From VAZQ01 sp036557705 (GTDB lineage Bacteria > Pseudomonadota > Alphaproteobacteria > Rhizobiales > Xanthobacteraceae), in assembly GCA_036557705.1 (NCBI GenBank), contig DATBHB010000015.1:1-64000 (forward strand): a stretch of DNA of 64,000 nt, given 5' to 3'. Under the pieces are notes generated by a model that was given only the letters and a program-made list of their open reading frames with translations, was not told where the DNA came from and did not search any database. Positions 42,687 to 51,453 of the stretch are shown here, piece after piece. The translations under genes and the position numbers were made by a program. Each line of letters opens with the position of its first letter. Position 1 is the stretch's first letter.

Positions 42687-44245
42687 CAGCGGGTGCTCGT
42701 ATCGTTCTCGACGTAGCGTGGGAACACCGGCGCAGGCGGCGGCATCACAGCGCCGGGCGCAATCCGGCGACTGCCGCCAAGCTCGGAAAAGCAACGTTGA
42801 TTCGCAGGGACCGCGAGCAGATCGAGAAGCCTTGCGGCCGAAGCCGGTATGAACGGCTGGATGAGAATTGCCACTTGCCGGATCGCTTCTGCGGTGACGT
42901 AGAGTACGGTGCCCTGCCGCAGCGGATCGGTTTTCGCAAGCGCCCACGGCGCCTCGGCCGCGAAATAGCGGTTTGCATCGGCAACTGTCGCCCAGGCGAT
43001 GTTCAGCACCTGATGCAGCGCCTGCACTTTCATCGCGGCCCGCGCCTTGTCGATCATCGCATCGGCAGTCGCCAGTATTGTTTTGTCGGATTCGTGCAGT
43101 GGTCCGGGTTTAGGCAATTGGCCGCCGAGCTGCCGCGCAACCATTGTGAGCGAGCGCTGCGCCAGATTGCCTAGATCGTTGGCGAGATCGGCATTGATGC
43201 GGTTGACGATGGCCTCGTGGCTGTAAGTACCATCCTGCCCGAACGGAATCTCACGCAGAAGAAAGTATCGGAGCTGATCGACTCCATAGGCGTCGGCAAG
43301 GGCGAACGGATCGATTACATTGCCGAGGGACTTGGACATCTTTTCTCCCCGGTTGAAAACAAAGCCATGGGAGAAGATGCGCCGCGGCAGGTCGATGGCG
43401 GCCGACATGAGAAAAGCCGGCCAATAAACCGCGTGGAAGCGTACGATGTCCTTACCGATCACGTGCAGATCGGCAGGCCAGTAACGACGAAATTGTTCGG
43501 AATCGGTATTCGGAAAGCCTACTCCGGTGATATAGTTAGTGAGCGCATCTACCCAGACATACATGATGTGACGGGGATTGCCGGGTACCTTGATCCCCCA
43601 CTCGAACGTCGTGCGCGAGATCGAAAGATCCCGCAGGCCCGCGCGCACGAAACTCGCGACTTCGTTGAAGCGTTCCTTCGGCAGCACGAAATCGGGATGA
43701 TGTTCATAATAGTCGAGGAGTTTTTCCTCATAAGCCGAGAGCCGAAAAAAATAGCTCTCCTCCTCGACCCATTCGACAGGCGTCCCCTGGGGGCCGATAC
43801 GCTCGCCCTTTTCGTCGAGCTTTGTCTCCTCCTCGTCGTAATAGGCTTCGTCACGGACCGAATACCAGCCGGAGTATTTGTCGAGATAGATGTCTCCCGC
43901 CCCTTCCATGCGCTGCCAGATCGCTTCCGACGAGCGGTGATGGCGCGATTCTGTGGTGCGGATGAATTCATCATTCGAACATTCGAGCCGCTCCACCATC
44001 GCCTGAAAGCGGGGTACGGTGCGCGCGATCAATTCCCGGGGCGTCAGATGCTCCCTGTTGGCGGTTTGCAGCATTTTGATTCCGTGCTCGTCGGTCCCGG
44101 TAAGAAAGAACACGTCGTAGCCGTCGAGTCGCATAAAGCGTGCGATTGCATCAGTGGCGATCTCCTCGTAGGCGTGGCCGATATGCGGCGGACCATTGGG
44201 ATAATGGATCGCCGTGGTGACGTAATATTTCGGTTTGTCGGCCAT
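42686..44245 (-). CDS. metG: Methionyl-tRNA synthetase
   Basis: The 519-residue class I synthetase charges tRNA-Met. The ATP-binding motif Pro-His-Ile-Gly-His is near residue 22 and Lys-Met-Ser-Lys-Ser near residue 300. The C-terminal anticodon-binding helices follow. The connective peptide lacks the zinc-knuckle Cys pairs, and there is no EMAP-like dimerisation domain, so it is the short form. ATG 44245 begins Met-Ala-Asp-Lys-Pro-Lys-Tyr-Tyr-Val-Thr; a longer frame upstream is not needed. It lies in the tmk-holB-metG-tatD order that is conserved in many bacteria. Confidence 0.96.
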   Translation of the reverse strand: MADKPKYYVTTAIHYPNGPPHIGHAYEEIATDAIARFMRLDGYDVFFLTGTDEHGIKMLQTANREHLTPRELIARTVPRFQAMVERLECSNDEFIRTTESRHHRSSEAIWQRMEGAGDIYLDKYSGWYSVRDEAYYDEEETKLDEKGERIGPQGTPVEWVEEESYFFRLSAYEEKLLDYYEHHPDFVLPKERFNEVASFVRAGLRDLSISRTTFEWGIKVPGNPRHIMYVWVDALTNYITGVGFPNTDSEQFRRYWPADLHVIGKDIVRFHAVYWPAFLMSAAIDLPRRIFSHGFVFNRGEKMSKSLGNVIDPFALADAYGVDQLRYFLLREIPFGQDGTYSHEAIVNRINADLANDLGNLAQRSLTMVARQLGGQLPKPGPLHESDKTILATADAMIDKARAAMKVQALHQVLNIAWATVADANRYFAAEAPWALAKTDPLRQGTVLYVTAEAIRQVAILIQPFIPASAARLLDLLAVPANQRCFSELGGSRRIAPGAVMPPPAPVFPRYVENDTSTR

Positions 44246-44317
44246 CACGAATAATCGCCAAATGCCCTTGCAGGCGACCAAAGCAGCCGCCTTCTCACGA
44301 TGAGGCGGACAGACGTA

Positions 44318-45358
44318 TCAACGGTGCGCGGCCTCGGCAAGCCAGCCGAAGACCCGGAACACCAGCGGCTTTCGTTCCAAATTGTAGATATCGGCATCGC
44401 GTGCGGCGATATTGATCCGATCCCATGCCTCCGCCAGGCGAAAGCGCTCATCGACAGTGCGGCGCGGATCCTCCAGACGGTCGGCCAGCCATACGTTGAC
44501 CGCGTCGATAAAATTTTCGAGCTTCTGCGGCTCGGTACCGCCAATTGCGTCGCCGATCGCGTGCAATGCGTGCGGATCGAGAGCGGGCAGCCGCTCGAGC
44601 AACTCGCTCGTGCGCTTTCGCAAAGCCAGTGCCGGTCCGCTGGACAGCATCACGGCCCGGCCGATGCTGCCCTCGGCTAGCGCAGCGATCTGGCGCAGGC
44701 GAGCGTCGCTTGGATCGCGGCAAAGCGCTTGCGCCGCGCCGGAAATGACATCCTCCTCAGCGAGAGCGCGCAGCCCGAGGCGCCGGCAACGCGAGCGGAT
44801 CGTCGGCAGCAATCGCGCCGGCGCGTGGCTTACCAAAAGGAGAAGCGCCTGCGGGGGCGGTTCTTCCAAGACCTTGAGCAGTGCATTGGCTGCTTGCGGG
44901 TACTGTAGCTCATCGGCGCTGTCGACGATGCAGACGCGCCAGCCTCCGGCGCTTGCAGTCGAGCCGAAGAACGAGACAGTGCGACGAACCTGATCCACGG
45001 TGATGACTGTGCGCAGTTTTCCGGTTTCTCCCTCCGTGCGTTCCAGCGCCAGAAGATCGCCGCGACCCTGGGCCGCGATCTGGCGGGCGACCGGGTTGTC
45101 GGCGGGAACCGCGAGCGAAGCGGCAGCTTGCACGGGAGGCGCCGAAGGGTCGGGATAGGCAAGCACGAAGCGGGCCAGACGATAGGCGAGCGTTGCCTTG
45201 CCGATTCCGGCAGGGCCGCCGATCAGCCAGGCATGAGGAATGCGGCCGCCGCGATAGCCATCGAGCAGTGCCCGCTCGGCATCGCCATGCCCAAAGAGCG
45301 CTTGCATTGCCCGCGGATGCGGCGGCTCAAGGTTTTCGTCATCGTCCTCAAGGCTCAT
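44318..45358 (-). CDS. holB: DNA polymerase III delta' subunit
   Basis: The 346-residue clamp-loader subunit opens and loads the sliding clamp with delta and gamma/tau. Residues about 25-215 form the AAA+ part with Gly-Gly-Pro-Ala-Gly-Ile-Gly-Lys-Ala-Thr-Leu, and Asn-Ala-Leu-Leu-Lys-Val-Leu-Glu-Glu-Pro-Pro with the sensor Ser-His in Leu-Leu-Val-Ser-His. The Arg-Ser-Arg-Cys motif of delta' subunits (Ile-Arg-Ser-Arg-Cys-Arg-Arg-Leu) is present. The C-terminal collar is about residues 225-340. It is 4 bases after tmk. Confidence 0.94.
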   Translation of the reverse strand: MSLEDDDENLEPPHPRAMQALFGHGDAERALLDGYRGGRIPHAWLIGGPAGIGKATLAYRLARFVLAYPDPSAPPVQAAASLAVPADNPVARQIAAQGRGDLLALERTEGETGKLRTVITVDQVRRTVSFFGSTASAGGWRVCIVDSADELQYPQAANALLKVLEEPPPQALLLLVSHAPARLLPTIRSRCRRLGLRALAEEDVISGAAQALCRDPSDARLRQIAALAEGSIGRAVMLSSGPALALRKRTSELLERLPALDPHALHAIGDAIGGTEPQKLENFIDAVNVWLADRLEDPRRTVDERFRLAEAWDRINIAARDADIYNLERKPLVFRVFGWLAEAAHR

Positions 45359-45362
45359 GATG

Positions 45363-46022
45363 CTATGTTTGCAAGGAGACCGACGCAGTTGCCGGGTCGA
45401 GCCGTTGCGTTACGATATTCCAGATTCGCTCGGACACTTCGCTGCGCGGTGCGCATCCGTCGATCAGCACGCAGCGCTCGGGCTCGCTTGACGCAAGCCT
45501 CCGAAACGCCTCTCGCAGCCTGTCGTGAAACTCCGCGTGTTCGCCTTCAAATCGATCGGGTTTGGCCTCGCCGCGACGCTTTTTCGCACGCGCCATGGCG
45601 ACGTCCGCCGGCACGTCGAGGACGAAGCTTAGATCCGGCTTCAGGTCGCCCACCGTGATGCGTTCGAGGCCATCGATAAGCTTGAGGTCCACCCGGCCAA
45701 CGATGCCTTGATAGACGCGTGTCGAGTCGGCGAAGCGATCACAAACCACCCAGCGGCTGCCTGCCAGTGCCGGTTCGATCATGTTGCGGACGTGATCCTG
45801 CCGTGCAGCGGCAAACAGGATCGCCTCTGCTTCTGCTCCCAGGGACCTTGCCGCGCCGGACAGCAGGATCTGACGGATCACCTCAGCGCCTGGCGAGCCG
45901 CCGGGCTCGCGGGTGAGCACCACGTCGATCCTCTCTGCCTGAAGCCGCTGCGCAAGCAGCGCCGCGTGAGTGGACTTTCCGGCGCCCTCCCCGCCTTCAA
46001 AGGTGATGAACCGTCCCCGCAT
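45363..46022 (-). CDS. tmk: Thymidylate kinase
   Basis: The 219-residue kinase converts dTMP to dTDP. The P-loop is Phe-Glu-Gly-Gly-Glu-Gly-Ala-Gly-Lys-Ser-Thr (about 8-18), followed by Thr-Arg-Glu-Pro-Gly-Gly-Ser and the Asp-Arg-Phe-Ala-Asp-Ser-Thr substrate motif. The lid segment Ala-Lys-Lys-Arg-Arg-Gly-Glu carries the basic residues. It is 10 bases from dacC and 4 from holB, so it belongs to the leftward run. Confidence 0.96.
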   Translation of the reverse strand: MRGRFITFEGGEGAGKSTHAALLAQRLQAERIDVVLTREPGGSPGAEVIRQILLSGAARSLGAEAEAILFAAARQDHVRNMIEPALAGSRWVVCDRFADSTRVYQGIVGRVDLKLIDGLERITVGDLKPDLSFVLDVPADVAMARAKKRRGEAKPDRFEGEHAEFHDRLREAFRRLASSEPERCVLIDGCAPRSEVSERIWNIVTQRLDPATASVSLQT

Positions 46023-46032
46023 TTACGGGGAA

Positions 46033-47256
46033 TTATAGCCTCTGGATTCCAGCGCGGAACAGGCCGATGAGAAGCTCGGTTACGGCATCAAAAGCGCGGC
46101 GGTGAAGCGGACCTGGCCCGACGTCCTCGGCAGCTTGCAGCGGCACTTCGAGCACCAGGTCATTTCCCCGCCAAACTTTGAGCGTGCCAACTTTCTGGCC
46201 TTGGTGGATGGGCGCGCGCACTGGACCCGAATAGACGACCCGTGCGATCGGCCGCTCGCGAACATTGCGCGGCACCATCAATTTGACCGCGCGCCCCGCA
46301 ACCAAAGGCACATAGGCGCGATCGCCGCCATAGGTTCTTGCCTCGGCAATGGTGGCCCCATCCTCGAACAGCAAATCCGCCTGGACATTGTTGAAGCCCC
46401 ATTCAAGGAGCCTCTTGCCCTCGTCGGCGCGCTCTTTTTCGGTCTTGAGGCCGTTGATGGCTACGATCAGCCGCAGCCCATTCTGCACTGCCGACCCGAC
46501 GAGCCCGTAGCCGCCCTCCTTGGTGAATCCGGTCTTGAGGCCGTCGGCGCCGATGTTCATCGCCAGCAGTGGATTGCGGTTTTGCTGCCGGATCTTGTTG
46601 AAGGTGAATTCGCGTTCGCCATAGAGTCGGTAAAAGTCCGGATAGGTTGCAATGATATACCGTGCGAGCTGCGCAAGCTCGCGCACCGTCATCAATTGCC
46701 GGGGGTTCGGAAGCCCGTTCGAGTTGCCGAACGTGGCTTTGGCGAGGCCCAGTTCGCGCGCGCGCTTCGTGAGCATCTCGGCGAATTCGTTCTCGTTGCC
46801 GGCGATTCCTTCCGCGAGCACGATACAGGCGTCGTTCGCCGACTGAATGATGACGCCGTGCAAAAGGTCATCCACCGTCACCTTGCTGTGCACTGGGATG
46901 AACATGCTCGAAGTATGCGAAGGCGCGCCGCCCGTGCGCCAGGCATTGACGCTCACGAGAAACTCGTCGCTGAGCTGGAGGCGCCCCTCCTTGATCTCGT
47001 TAAAGACCAATTCCGTCGTCATCAGCTTGGACAGGCTCGACGGCGGCACCAATTCGTCGGCGTTCTTTTCGAAGATGATACTGCCGCTATCGGCCTCCAT
47101 GAGAATGGCGTAGGGGGCCGCGGTTTGGAAACTGCCGTCGGGGGCTTTCGGAGCGGGCGCCGCCGCGACGGCCGTTGCCGCGAGGCCGACGACGGCAGCA
47201 GCGCACAGGCTGAGCGCGCGCCGCAGCAGTCCAAATATTCTGCCGTGAAGGATCAT
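46033..47256 (-). CDS. dacC: D-alanyl-D-alanine carboxypeptidase (PBP5/6 type)
   Basis: The 407-residue penicillin-binding protein trims the terminal D-Ala of peptidoglycan stem peptides. It has a signal peptide (cleavage near Ala-Ala-Pro-Ala, about residue 34), the S11 motifs Ser-Ser-Leu-Ser-Lys-Leu-Met (Ser-x-x-Lys), Ser-Ala-Asn (near 139) and Leu-Lys-Thr-Gly-Phe-Thr (Lys-Thr-Gly, near 238), and a C-terminal PBP5-like domain. The end carries an amphipathic helix for membrane attachment. It follows rlpA, so two wall-related genes sit together. Confidence 0.94.
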   Translation of the reverse strand: MILHGRIFGLLRRALSLCAAAVVGLAATAVAAAPAPKAPDGSFQTAAPYAILMEADSGSIIFEKNADELVPPSSLSKLMTTELVFNEIKEGRLQLSDEFLVSVNAWRTGGAPSHTSSMFIPVHSKVTVDDLLHGVIIQSANDACIVLAEGIAGNENEFAEMLTKRARELGLAKATFGNSNGLPNPRQLMTVRELAQLARYIIATYPDFYRLYGEREFTFNKIRQQNRNPLLAMNIGADGLKTGFTKEGGYGLVGSAVQNGLRLIVAINGLKTEKERADEGKRLLEWGFNNVQADLLFEDGATIAEARTYGGDRAYVPLVAGRAVKLMVPRNVRERPIARVVYSGPVRAPIHQGQKVGTLKVWRGNDLVLEVPLQAAEDVGPGPLHRRAFDAVTELLIGLFRAGIQRL

Positions 47257-47407
47257 GGGATGATGGCAACTCGGCCCGACAAGGCGCTCGCTTGCTGCCG
47301 CCCATCTCTGATTACCAACTCCGGCTCACGGAAAGCAACGCTGGCGAAATCGCCCTGCCTATCCGACCCGCCTTTGCCGTACGAGTCAGCGCCGGTCCGA
47401 GCCGCGC

Positions 47408-48289
47408 TCAATAAAGCCCGCGCCCGGTTATGAATGACAACCCCGCGCTCCCTGTAGACGCAAACGACTCCGTTGGAGCCCCCACCGGACCCGGCGTGCT
47501 CGATGCAACGGTTTGAGAGGCTGATTGCCCTGGCAGCCTCAAGGCGGATTGCGCTGGAGCCTGCGCGAAGGAAGCCTCCGCCATTGCAGTCCGTTCCAGG
47601 AATCGGGTTCTCGCGCTGCCGAGCGAGAATGGCCGTTCTGGGGGCAATGGCGGCTTCTCCAGGGCCACCTGAACCACCGAGGGGGCGGAAGCGGGCGCTG
47701 GCGCTGGCCTGCCCTCGCGCAGCGTCGCCATCAGCAGGGCGTCGTCTGTGCCTTCGAGCGGCGCGCGCCCGACATACTCGACCCGCACGCGCGCCAAGCC
47801 TTTGGAATAGAAATCCAGGGCCTTGGCGGCGCCAATCGAGAGATCGGCGACCCGGCCGCCATAGTAGGGGCCGCGATCGTTGACCCGCACGATAATCGAA
47901 CGCCCATTGTCAAGGTTGGTGACGCGCGCATAGCTTGGGATTGGCAGCGTCGGATGTGCCGCCGTAATCGCGTGCATGTCATAGATTTCGCCGTTGGCGG
48001 TGGGGTGGCCATGGAAATCGGGCCCATACCACGAAGCCAAGCCTTCGGCGCGATAGCTCGGATTCTCAGCCGGATGATAGGTGTGGCCGTTCTGGCTGTA
48101 CGCTTGGCCGACCTTGTAGACGCCTCCGCCCTTGGGGATCGGCTCCCCGTCGTCGATCACCCGCCTGCTGAACCTGGAACTGTTTGCACCAAAAGGGCTG
48201 GCCGAACAGCCTGCCATCGCCCCGCACACCAGGATAAGCACGCCGGCGCGCAACGCTTTGGAGGTTCTTTGCCCCCTACCCTGCCCCAT
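47408..48289 (-). CDS. rlpA: RlpA-family septal ring lytic transglycosylase lipoprotein
   Basis: A 293-residue lipoprotein with lipobox Ala-Met-Ala-Gly-Cys near residue 28. The double-psi beta-barrel RlpA domain lies at about 85-180 (Gly-Leu-Ala-Ser-Trp-Tyr-Gly, Thr-Ala-Asn-Gly-Glu-Ile-Tyr-Asp-Met, Val-Arg-Val-Asn-Asp-Arg-Gly-Pro-Tyr). The rest is an Ala/Pro/Ser-rich tail with no SPOR domain. Characterised homologues cleave denuded glycan at the septum. It is followed by dacC across 151 bases. Confidence 0.93.
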   Translation of the reverse strand: MGQGRGQRTSKALRAGVLILVCGAMAGCSASPFGANSSRFSRRVIDDGEPIPKGGGVYKVGQAYSQNGHTYHPAENPSYRAEGLASWYGPDFHGHPTANGEIYDMHAITAAHPTLPIPSYARVTNLDNGRSIIVRVNDRGPYYGGRVADLSIGAAKALDFYSKGLARVRVEYVGRAPLEGTDDALLMATLREGRPAPAPASAPSVVQVALEKPPLPPERPFSLGSARTRFLERTAMAEASFAQAPAQSALRLPGQSASQTVASSTPGPVGAPTESFASTGSAGLSFITGRGLY

Positions 48290-48459
48290 GAGAATCCCCC
48301 GATCCCTGTCACCATATCGTCATTCGATCGCGGCCGGAATGGGGCCGTCGCCAGGGGAGGTCGCCGAAGCCGCCCAATGCGGTAAAGCAATCCTTACCGG
48401 CGCGCGCATCTTTTCGGGCACGGCAGATCGCTGTTGGACGCGGGACTCGTTGAGGCAGC

Positions 48460-49089
48460 TCAGTGGCTTGCACCGCTCACTGTCGCGAGCAGCGCCCTCA
48501 CCTCCTGCGCGGGATCGAGAGCGCGCATGACACTGCCCATGGCTGCGATCCCGATGGGGCCGGCCGCGAGCACCTCGGCGGCGCGGGTCGTATTGAGCCC
48601 CCCGATGGCGAGCACGGGAACGCGCGCAACCGTCGCGATCTCGGCCAACCCCTTGCGTCCAATCTCGGGGCCGTAGCCGGGCTTGCTGGCGGTTTCGAAG
48701 GCGGGGCCCGCAATGGCATAGTCCGCCACCTCCGGATCGATAGCCTCGGCCTCGATTACCGTATGGATCGAGATGCCGATGAGCCGCTCCGGCCCGAGCA
48801 GCGCTCGGGCCGCCTCGGCGTCGCTCCCCGCCGGGAGGTGGACGCCATCGGCCCCGCAGGTATTCGCCAGGGCGGCTTCCCCATGAACCGTCAGCCGCGC
48901 GCCGCTGCGGCGGATCATCGGCAGCAAAGCGCGGGCCAGCGCGATCTGCTCGGAGTCGGGCAGGTCCTTCTCACGCAGACTGATCCAACGGCAGCCGGCT
49001 TCCAGCGCCGCGCGCACGATGGCCGGCAACGGCAGCCGCGCCTGATGACGGTCGGTGACAAGCAGAAACGGCGGTTTCGGCAGCTTCAC
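48460..49089 (-). CDS. thiE: Thiamine phosphate synthase
   Basis: A 209-residue TIM-barrel enzyme that couples the pyrimidine (HMP-PP) and thiazole (THZ-P) moieties. Features: Leu-Arg-Glu-Lys-Asp-Leu near residue 38, Ala-Asp-Gly-Val-His-Leu-Pro near 75, and Ala-Ile-Gly-Gly-Leu near the C-terminus for phosphate binding. The usual Arg-Glu-Lys/Val-His-Leu pattern is kept, although the protein is compact. It starts with GTG overlapping the thiG stop, so it is the last gene of thiO-thiS-thiG-thiE. Confidence 0.9.
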   Translation of the reverse strand: MKLPKPPFLLVTDRHQARLPLPAIVRAALEAGCRWISLREKDLPDSEQIALARALLPMIRRSGARLTVHGEAALANTCGADGVHLPAGSDAEAARALLGPERLIGISIHTVIEAEAIDPEVADYAIAGPAFETASKPGYGPEIGRKGLAEIATVARVPVLAIGGLNTTRAAEVLAAGPIGIAAMGSVMRALDPAQEVRALLATVSGASH

Positions 49090-49856
49090 GTACCGACAAG
49101 ACCAAATTGCGGGCTCGATGGTTCGGCGTGGGCGAGCTTGGGAATGCGGCCGGCAAGGCGCGCCCCGCGCCCAGCCTCGACGGCCGCGCGCATGCTCTTT
49201 GCCATCACCACCGGATCGCGTGCCTTCGACACCGCGGTATTAAGGAGCACGGCAGAGCAGCCGAGCTCCATGGCGAGCGCGGCATCCGACGCCGTACCGA
49301 TCCCGGCGTCGAGCACAACGGGAATCGGCGAGCGTGCGCATATGAGCTCGATCAAATGTGGATTGGAAATGCCGAGCCCGGAACCGATTGGAGATCCGAG
49401 AGGCATTACGGCGGCCGCCCCCGCATCGGCGAGCTTGCGGCAGACCACCGGATCCTCGGTGCAATAGGGCAGCACTACGAAGCCCTTGGCTGCGAGAGTC
49501 TCAGTTGCGCGGATCAACTCTTCCGTATCCGGATAAAGCAATTCGCGGTCACCGATCACCTCCACCTTGATCCAATTGGTTTCCAGTGCCTCGCGGGCAA
49601 GCTCTGCGGTGAGCACGGCGTCTTTGGCGGTTTGGCACCCCGCCGTGTTGGGCAGGAAATGAATGTGGGACGGGATGAGATCGATCAGGCTCTCATCGTC
49701 CCCTGCGAGGCTGATCCGCCGGATTGAGGCGGTCGCCATTTCTGTGCCGCTGGCCGCCAAGGCGTCGAGCATCAGCTGCCGGTTCGGATAACCGGCGGTG
49801 CCGAGGAATAGCCGTGAGCGGAATTGGCGGCCGGCAATGACAAGGGGATCGGACAT
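49086..49856 (-). CDS. thiG: Thiazole synthase
   Basis: The 256-residue enzyme forms the thiazole ring from deoxyxylulose phosphate, dehydroglycine and ThiS thiocarboxylate. Motifs: Phe-Arg-Ser-Arg-Leu-Phe-Leu-Gly-Thr near residue 11, Ile-Lys-Val-Glu-Val-Ile-Gly-Asp with the Schiff-base Lys near 105, Pro-Leu-Gly-Ser-Pro-Ile-Gly-Ser-Gly, and Val-Leu-Asp-Ala-Gly-Ile-Gly. ATG 49856 with AAGG ten bases upstream was chosen; a GTG at 49874 overlapping the thiS stop is also possible. Confidence 0.95.
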   Translation of the reverse strand: MSDPLVIAGRQFRSRLFLGTAGYPNRQLMLDALAASGTEMATASIRRISLAGDDESLIDLIPSHIHFLPNTAGCQTAKDAVLTAELAREALETNWIKVEVIGDRELLYPDTEELIRATETLAAKGFVVLPYCTEDPVVCRKLADAGAAAVMPLGSPIGSGLGISNPHLIELICARSPIPVVLDAGIGTASDAALAMELGCSAVLLNTAVSKARDPVVMAKSMRAAVEAGRGARLAGRIPKLAHAEPSSPQFGLVGT

Positions 49857-49870
49857 GAAACGTTCTACCT

Positions 49871-50092
49871 TCACCCACCTTGGCGGGCACGGACAATCTC
49901 GACGCGGTCGCCGGAGCGCAGCGGCGTGTGCGCCCAGGCCGTGCGGGGCACAACCTCCCCGTTGACGGCAACGGCAATGCCGCGCTGCGCAACGTCCAGG
50001 GCCTTTTGTTCGAGCAGGGCAGCGAGCGTTGCGGCAGCCAGGACTTCGTCCTGGCCGTTGAGACGGATGCGAGCGGCGGCGGCTTGCGTCAT
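49871..50092 (-). CDS. thiS: Sulfur carrier protein ThiS
   Basis: A 73-residue ubiquitin-fold protein ending in the required Gly-Gly, which is adenylated and thiocarboxylated to donate sulfur to ThiG. The N-terminus is a few residues longer than usual (Met-Thr-Gln-Ala-Ala-Ala-Ala). Val-Asn-Gly-Glu-Val-Val-Pro-Arg and Gly-Asp-Arg-Val-Glu-Ile-Val match the family. It lies 10 bases after thiO. A longer frame upstream overlaps thiO and is not used. Confidence 0.94.
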   Translation of the reverse strand: MTQAAAARIRLNGQDEVLAAATLAALLEQKALDVAQRGIAVAVNGEVVPRTAWAHTPLRSGDRVEIVRARQGG

Positions 50093-50102
50093 GAGGTGAA
50101 AC

Positions 50103-51263
50103 TTATTCGGCAGCGCGTGCGGGTGCAAATCGCTCGATCCCGAACGGCCGGATTGCCGAGTCCAGTGCCCCTTCGAGCACGAGGCGCGCGATTGCATCGG
50201 CCGTAATCGGCGCGAGCAGGATGCCGTTGCGATGATGCCCGGTCGCGTAGATGAGCCCTTCGAGCGGGGCCGGCCCAAGAATTGGGGCGTCGTCGCGGCT
50301 ACCAGGGCGATGCCCGGCCCACATTTCTTCAACTGGTAGTTCCTCGACCGAGGGAATGACGCGCCAAGCCGCTTCGAGCAGCGTGAGAAGCCCGCCTGCC
50401 GTGATCGTGGTGTCGAATGCCTTTTCCTCGACGGTGGCACCGACAATCAGGCGGCCGTCGCGGCGCGGCACGAGGTAGACGCCGGGCGCCCAGACCACAT
50501 GCTTGAGAAGTGGCGCGGCAGCATTCATGCGCACGGTCAGCATCTGTCCCTTGATCGGTCGCACCGGCGGCCGTAGCTCCTTCGGTAGTCCGCCAATACT
50601 TCGCGACCACGCGCCGGCTGCGAGCACCACCACATCCGCTGAAATCCTGGTTCCGTCCGCAAGCACCAGGCCGTTGGCGCATCCTCCGGCAGTCGAGATT
50701 TCGCTCACCGGCGCATGCTCGCGCACTATTGCACCTGCGGCCTTCGCTGCGAGCCGCAGCGCATGCGCAAGCTTGCGGTTTTCGACTTGGTGGTCCTGCG
50801 GACTGAACACCGCACCGGCGAGCTTGCCGGCGAGATGTGGCTCGCGCCGGCGGGTCTCCGCTGCCGTAATCCATTCCAGAGGAAGTCCAAGCTTATGCTG
50901 GAACACGAGCTGATGATGGAGCCGCGCCTGATCGTCCGCGGTCGAGGCGACGACCAGCGTGCCTTCGGTACGCAGCTCCACGTCAATCCCCGATACCTCC
51001 TGCACCTCGACAGCAAAGGATGGCCATCGTGCTTGGCTCTCGCGGCCGAGCGCGATCAGCGCCTCCTCGCCAGGCTCTGCCTCGCAGCAAGCTGCCAGCA
51101 TGCCGGCGGCGGCATGGCTGGCGGCCGCGCCGGCCACATCGCGATCGAATATTTCGACTGTGGCGCCGCGCGCGGCGAGCCGCCAACCGATACCCAAGCC
51201 AATAACGCCGGCGCCGATGATGGCGACCTTAGGTTTGCTGATGCGGACGGCGCGATCTGGCAA
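50103..51263 (-). CDS. thiO: Glycine oxidase ThiO
   Basis: The 386-residue FAD oxidase converts glycine to the imine used by ThiG. The FAD-binding Gly-Ala-Gly-Val-Ile-Gly-Leu-Gly is near residue 17, with the Glu of the first beta-alpha-beta unit at Val-Glu-Ile-Phe-Asp, and C-terminal Gly-His-His-Arg-Asn-Gly-Ile-Leu-Leu-Ala-Pro binds FAD. The start is TTG with GGGAG upstream. It is first in the thi operon. No TPP riboswitch consensus (CTGAGA with GAACCTGA) is visible in 51264-51453. Confidence 0.93.
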   Translation of the reverse strand: MPDRAVRISKPKVAIIGAGVIGLGIGWRLAARGATVEIFDRDVAGAAASHAAAGMLAACCEAEPGEEALIALGRESQARWPSFAVEVQEVSGIDVELRTEGTLVVASTADDQARLHHQLVFQHKLGLPLEWITAAETRRREPHLAGKLAGAVFSPQDHQVENRKLAHALRLAAKAAGAIVREHAPVSEISTAGGCANGLVLADGTRISADVVVLAAGAWSRSIGGLPKELRPPVRPIKGQMLTVRMNAAAPLLKHVVWAPGVYLVPRRDGRLIVGATVEEKAFDTTITAGGLLTLLEAAWRVIPSVEELPVEEMWAGHRPGSRDDAPILGPAPLEGLIYATGHHRNGILLAPITADAIARLVLEGALDSAIRPFGIERFAPARAAE

Positions 51264-51453
51264 CCGGCGGCTCCCTTGGCGGCGAATGAACCAAAAAGGT
51301 TATACCGCAAGTAGGTCCAAGGACTTGTACTGTCAAACCGCGCTTGCGCTCGCGACCGCGCTGCGCCGAACGCCGGCAACTGCGCATTGAGGCGGCGGGC
51401 CTGCTGGGCCGCCGCCGATTTGATGTTCGCACTACGCCCGCGTGCGACGTGTC

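Noticed and set aside
46102..47433. A 443-codon open frame antisense to dacC
   Set aside because: Shadow of the dacC codon pattern; no domain, and it covers the whole of an intact, motif-complete gene.
51264..51453. TPP riboswitch upstream of thiO
   Set aside because: I did not find the conserved CTGAGA and GAACCTGA words on the minus strand.
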